This document shows positions 6,322 through 6,502 of a stretch of DNA of 6,502 nt, piece by piece (within the stretch, counting starts at the first letter, position 1; each line of letters begins with the position of its first letter). The notes beneath the pieces were generated by a model, which ran no database searches, had not been told where the DNA came from, and worked only from the letters and a program-made list of their open reading frames with translations. The translations under genes were made by a program, and so were the position numbers. The stretch comes from Planctomycetota bacterium (GTDB lineage: Bacteria > Planctomycetota > Planctomycetia > Pirellulales > UBA1268), in assembly GCA_003670825.1 (NCBI GenBank), contig QWQL01000046.1, forward strand, positions 1 through 6,502, given 5' to 3'.

Positions 6322-6502
6322 ATGCCCGAGCCGCACGACGTCTGCCGCGAGAACATTGACCGCGTCACCCGCCGGCGGTTGTTCGGCTCCGCCGGGGCGG
6401 GCATTGGCGCGGCCGCGCTGGCAGCACTGCTCGCCAGAGACTGCCCTGCCGCCGGGCCGATCGTGCCGGGGCTCCCGGGACTGCCTCACCACGAGCCCAG
6501 GG
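6322..6502 (+). CDS. DUF1501 family protein, N-terminal 60 residues with Tat signal (3' truncated by window edge)
   Basis: The ATG at 6322 opens a frame that runs off the window after 60 complete codons. The N-terminus has a twin-arginine motif TRRRLFGSAG (residues 16-25) followed by a hydrophobic Ala/Gly-rich stretch to about residue 38, so export is probably by the Tat route in a folded state. The segment GPIVPGLPGLPHHEPR matches the region just before the first strand of the DUF1501 domain in planctomycete proteins, where a LPGLPHFxPKAKR-type sequence is typical. DUF1501 proteins belong to the alkaline phosphatase/sulfatase-like fold and usually follow a PSCyt/PSD1 gene. The catalytic domain is outside the window, so the call rests on the leader, this short segment and the neighbour. 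Confidence 0.85.
   Translation, partial: MPEPHDVCRENIDRVTRRRLFGSAGAGIGAAALAALLARDCPAAGPIVPGLPGLPHHEPR

Noticed and set aside
4855..6492. - strand open frame (545 codons) opposite the PSCyt/PSD1 gene
   Set aside because: The length comes from high G+C content. The opposite strand carries clear family motifs throughout.

Overview
The window is G+C-rich and densely coded. Every gene I can support is on the + strand. It most likely comes from a member of the Planctomycetota, probably Pirellulales-like. The strongest evidence is the right-hand end, where a cytochrome-type PSCyt1-PSCyt2(DUF1549)-PSD1(DUF1553) protein is followed 3 nt later by the start of a Tat-exported DUF1501 protein. This pair is greatly expanded in planctomycetes. 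The species is an inference, since there is no rRNA or tRNA in the window.

Region 1 (1-1656) is the end of an arginine-biosynthesis operon: the C-terminal part of argC (N-acetyl-gamma-glutamyl-phosphate reductase), then after a 2-nt gap a complete argJ (ornithine/glutamate N-acetyltransferase). ArgC makes the semialdehyde two steps before N-acetylornithine. ArgJ then removes the acetyl group as ornithine and passes it back to glutamate. No argB follows.

Region 2 (1657-3535) looks like a second transcription unit. A plausible sigma70-type promoter (TTGCGG - 18 nt - TACAAT) precedes a small, extremely acidic protein with regularly spaced phenylalanines, a small TPR protein, and a trimeric-type purine nucleoside phosphorylase. 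The phosphorylase has Asp where the 6-oxopurine-specific enzymes have the base-reading Asn. What links the first two genes to purine salvage is unknown.

Region 3 (3536-3735) is a 200-nt non-coding gap with a small hairpin and several short direct repeats. It may be a dispersed intergenic repeat. Its last bases hold the ribosome binding site of the next gene.

Region 4 (3736-6502) holds the exported cytochrome-like PSCyt/PSD1 protein (two CxxCH motifs) and the first 60 codons of the DUF1501 protein. They are presumably co-translated and act together outside the cytoplasm on a substrate that the sequence does not reveal.

No CRISPR array, insertion sequence, integrase, tRNA or rRNA was seen. 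I did not find a clearly new multi-gene system. The most open items are the acidic protein, the PNP specificity residue and the 3553-3735 intergenic sequence.
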